64,000 nucleotides of DNA from Bradyrhizobium sp. SZCCT0231. GTDB taxonomy: Bacteria > Pseudomonadota > Alphaproteobacteria > Rhizobiales > Xanthobacteraceae. Below, piece after piece: positions 63,163-64,000 of this stretch. The stretch spans positions 1-64,000 of the forward strand of contig NZ_JAFCKP010000019.1 of assembly GCF_018130245.1 (NCBI RefSeq). The letters are read 5' to 3'. Numbering within the stretch: position 1 is the first letter of the stretch; each line of letters begins with the position of its first letter. Both the position numbers and the translations under genes were made by a program. The notes beneath the pieces were generated by a model that made no database searches, was not told the DNA's origin, and saw nothing but the letters and a program-made list of their open reading frames with translations.

Positions 63163-64000
63163 ATGGTCTCTGCAGCGGAACAACTGGCAGCCAATCTCAA
63201 TTTCGGCGCGTTTGCCAAGGCCGACGAACTGAAGAAGCGCATCTGGTTCACCCTGGGTGCGCTGCTCGTTTATCGGCTCGGGACCTACATCCCGCTGCCC
63301 GGCATCGATCCCAACATCTGGGAGCAGGTGTTCCGCTCCCAGGCGGGCGGCATCCTCGGCATGTTCAACATGTTCGCCGGCGGTGGCATTCACCGCATGG
63401 CGATCTTCGCGCTGAACATCATGCCGTACATCTCGGCCTCGATCATCATCCAGCTCCTGACCACCGTCTCGCCGCAGCTCGAGGCGCTGAAGAAAGAGGG
63501 TGAGGCCGGCCGCAAGACGCTGAACCAGTACACCCGTTATCTGACCGTGATCCTGGCTGCGTTCCAGTCCTATGGCATCGCGGTGGGCCTCGAAGGCGCC
63601 GGCAATGTCGTCAGCGAGCCCGGCATGTTCTTCCGCCTGTCCACGGCGATCACGCTGACCGGCGGCACCATGTTCCTGATGTGGCTGGGCGAGCAGATCA
63701 CCTCGCGCGGCATCGGCAACGGTATCTCGCTGATCATTCTCGCCGGCATCGTCGCCGAGCTGCCCGCGGCGCTCGCCAGCATGCTCGAGCTCGGCCGTCA
63801 GGGTGCGATGTCGACCGGCCTGATCCTGGTCGTCATCATCATGGCCGTCGCCGTGATCGCCTTCATCGTGTTCGTGGAGCGCGCGCAGCGCCGGCTCTTG
63901 ATCCAGTATCCGAAGCGCCAGGTCGGCAACAAGATGTTCGAGGGCCAGTCCTCGCATCTGCCGCTCAAGCTCAATACCTCCGGCGTGATCCCGCCGATCT
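63163..64000 (+). CDS. secY: protein translocase subunit SecY (3' end outside window)
   Basis: The first ~279 residues of SecY, the channel of the SecYEG translocon, reach the window end with the frame open. TM1 begins at RIWFTLGALLVYRLGTYIPLPG (in the usual place). The plug region AGGILGMFNMFAGGGIHRM and TM2 ALNIMPYISASIIIQLL follow, then TM3 to TM5 and the loop RRLLIQYPKRQ. ATG 63163 gives the typical MVSAAEQLAANLNFGAF start. The final helices are beyond the edge. Confidence 0.98.
   Translation, partial: MVSAAEQLAANLNFGAFAKADELKKRIWFTLGALLVYRLGTYIPLPGIDPNIWEQVFRSQAGGILGMFNMFAGGGIHRMAIFALNIMPYISASIIIQLLTTVSPQLEALKKEGEAGRKTLNQYTRYLTVILAAFQSYGIAVGLEGAGNVVSEPGMFFRLSTAITLTGGTMFLMWLGEQITSRGIGNGISLIILAGIVAELPAALASMLELGRQGAMSTGLILVVIIMAVAVIAFIVFVERAQRRLLIQYPKRQVGNKMFEGQSSHLPLKLNTSGVIPPI

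Overview
The window is a high-GC chromosomal segment from an alphaproteobacterium, most likely Bradyrhizobium or a close relative. The ribosomal and RNA polymerase proteins are alphaproteobacterial in type. The str, S10 and spc gene blocks run together on the plus strand, and the intergenic palindromic repeats are of a kind common in Bradyrhizobium. No transposase, integrase, phage gene or CRISPR array was seen.

Layout. 1-4.4 kb: repeat-rich non-coding DNA, two short-chain dehydrogenases, a histidine phosphatase and a serine hydrolase, a set that looks catabolic. 4.5 kb: tRNA-Trp. 4.7-30 kb: a large glycan locus lying between tRNA-Trp and secE. 30.3-43.8 kb: secE-nusG-rplK-rplA, a 2-hydroxyacid dehydrogenase gene, then rplJ-rplL-rpoB-rpoC, ending in a strong terminator. 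44-48.2 kb: a FAD oxidoreductase fused to a methyltransferase, and an ABC exporter with acidic tails. 48.6-64 kb: str (rpsL, rpsG, fusA, tuf), S10 (rpsJ to rpsQ) and spc (rplN to secY) genes; secY is cut by the window end.

The glycan locus is the most interesting part. Eighteen minus-strand genes (26.8 kb down to 8.5 kb), many overlapping by 4-11 bp, encode two nucleotide-sugar epimerases, a HldE-like nucleotidyltransferase/sugar kinase with its domains in swapped order, a HAD phosphatase, a small-molecule kinase, a split transketolase, two tandem PLP aminotransferases, a 2-oxoglutarate/Fe(II) oxygenase, a member of the sporadic carbohydrate cluster (LIC12192) family, a WbuC-like cupin, three methyltransferases, a Gfo/Idh/MocA oxidoreductase, a polytopic membrane protein and an LPG-synthase-type membrane protein. 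A divergent plus-strand group adds a GmhA-like isomerase, a second LPG-synthase-type protein and another C-methyltransferase-like protein. My inference is that the locus makes and exports an unusual amino, methylated or higher-carbon sugar for a surface glycan: transketolase and GmhA/HldE-type enzymes would feed a heptose-like nucleotide sugar into transamination, oxidation and methylation steps. The product cannot be read from sequence alone.

The informational genes are ordinary in content. What is unusual is between them: a dehydrogenase gene behind a hairpin terminator between rplA and rplJ, stable hairpins after nusG, rplL, rpoB and rplO, a dispersed palindromic repeat between tuf and rpsJ, and a leader of about 450 nt before rpsL.
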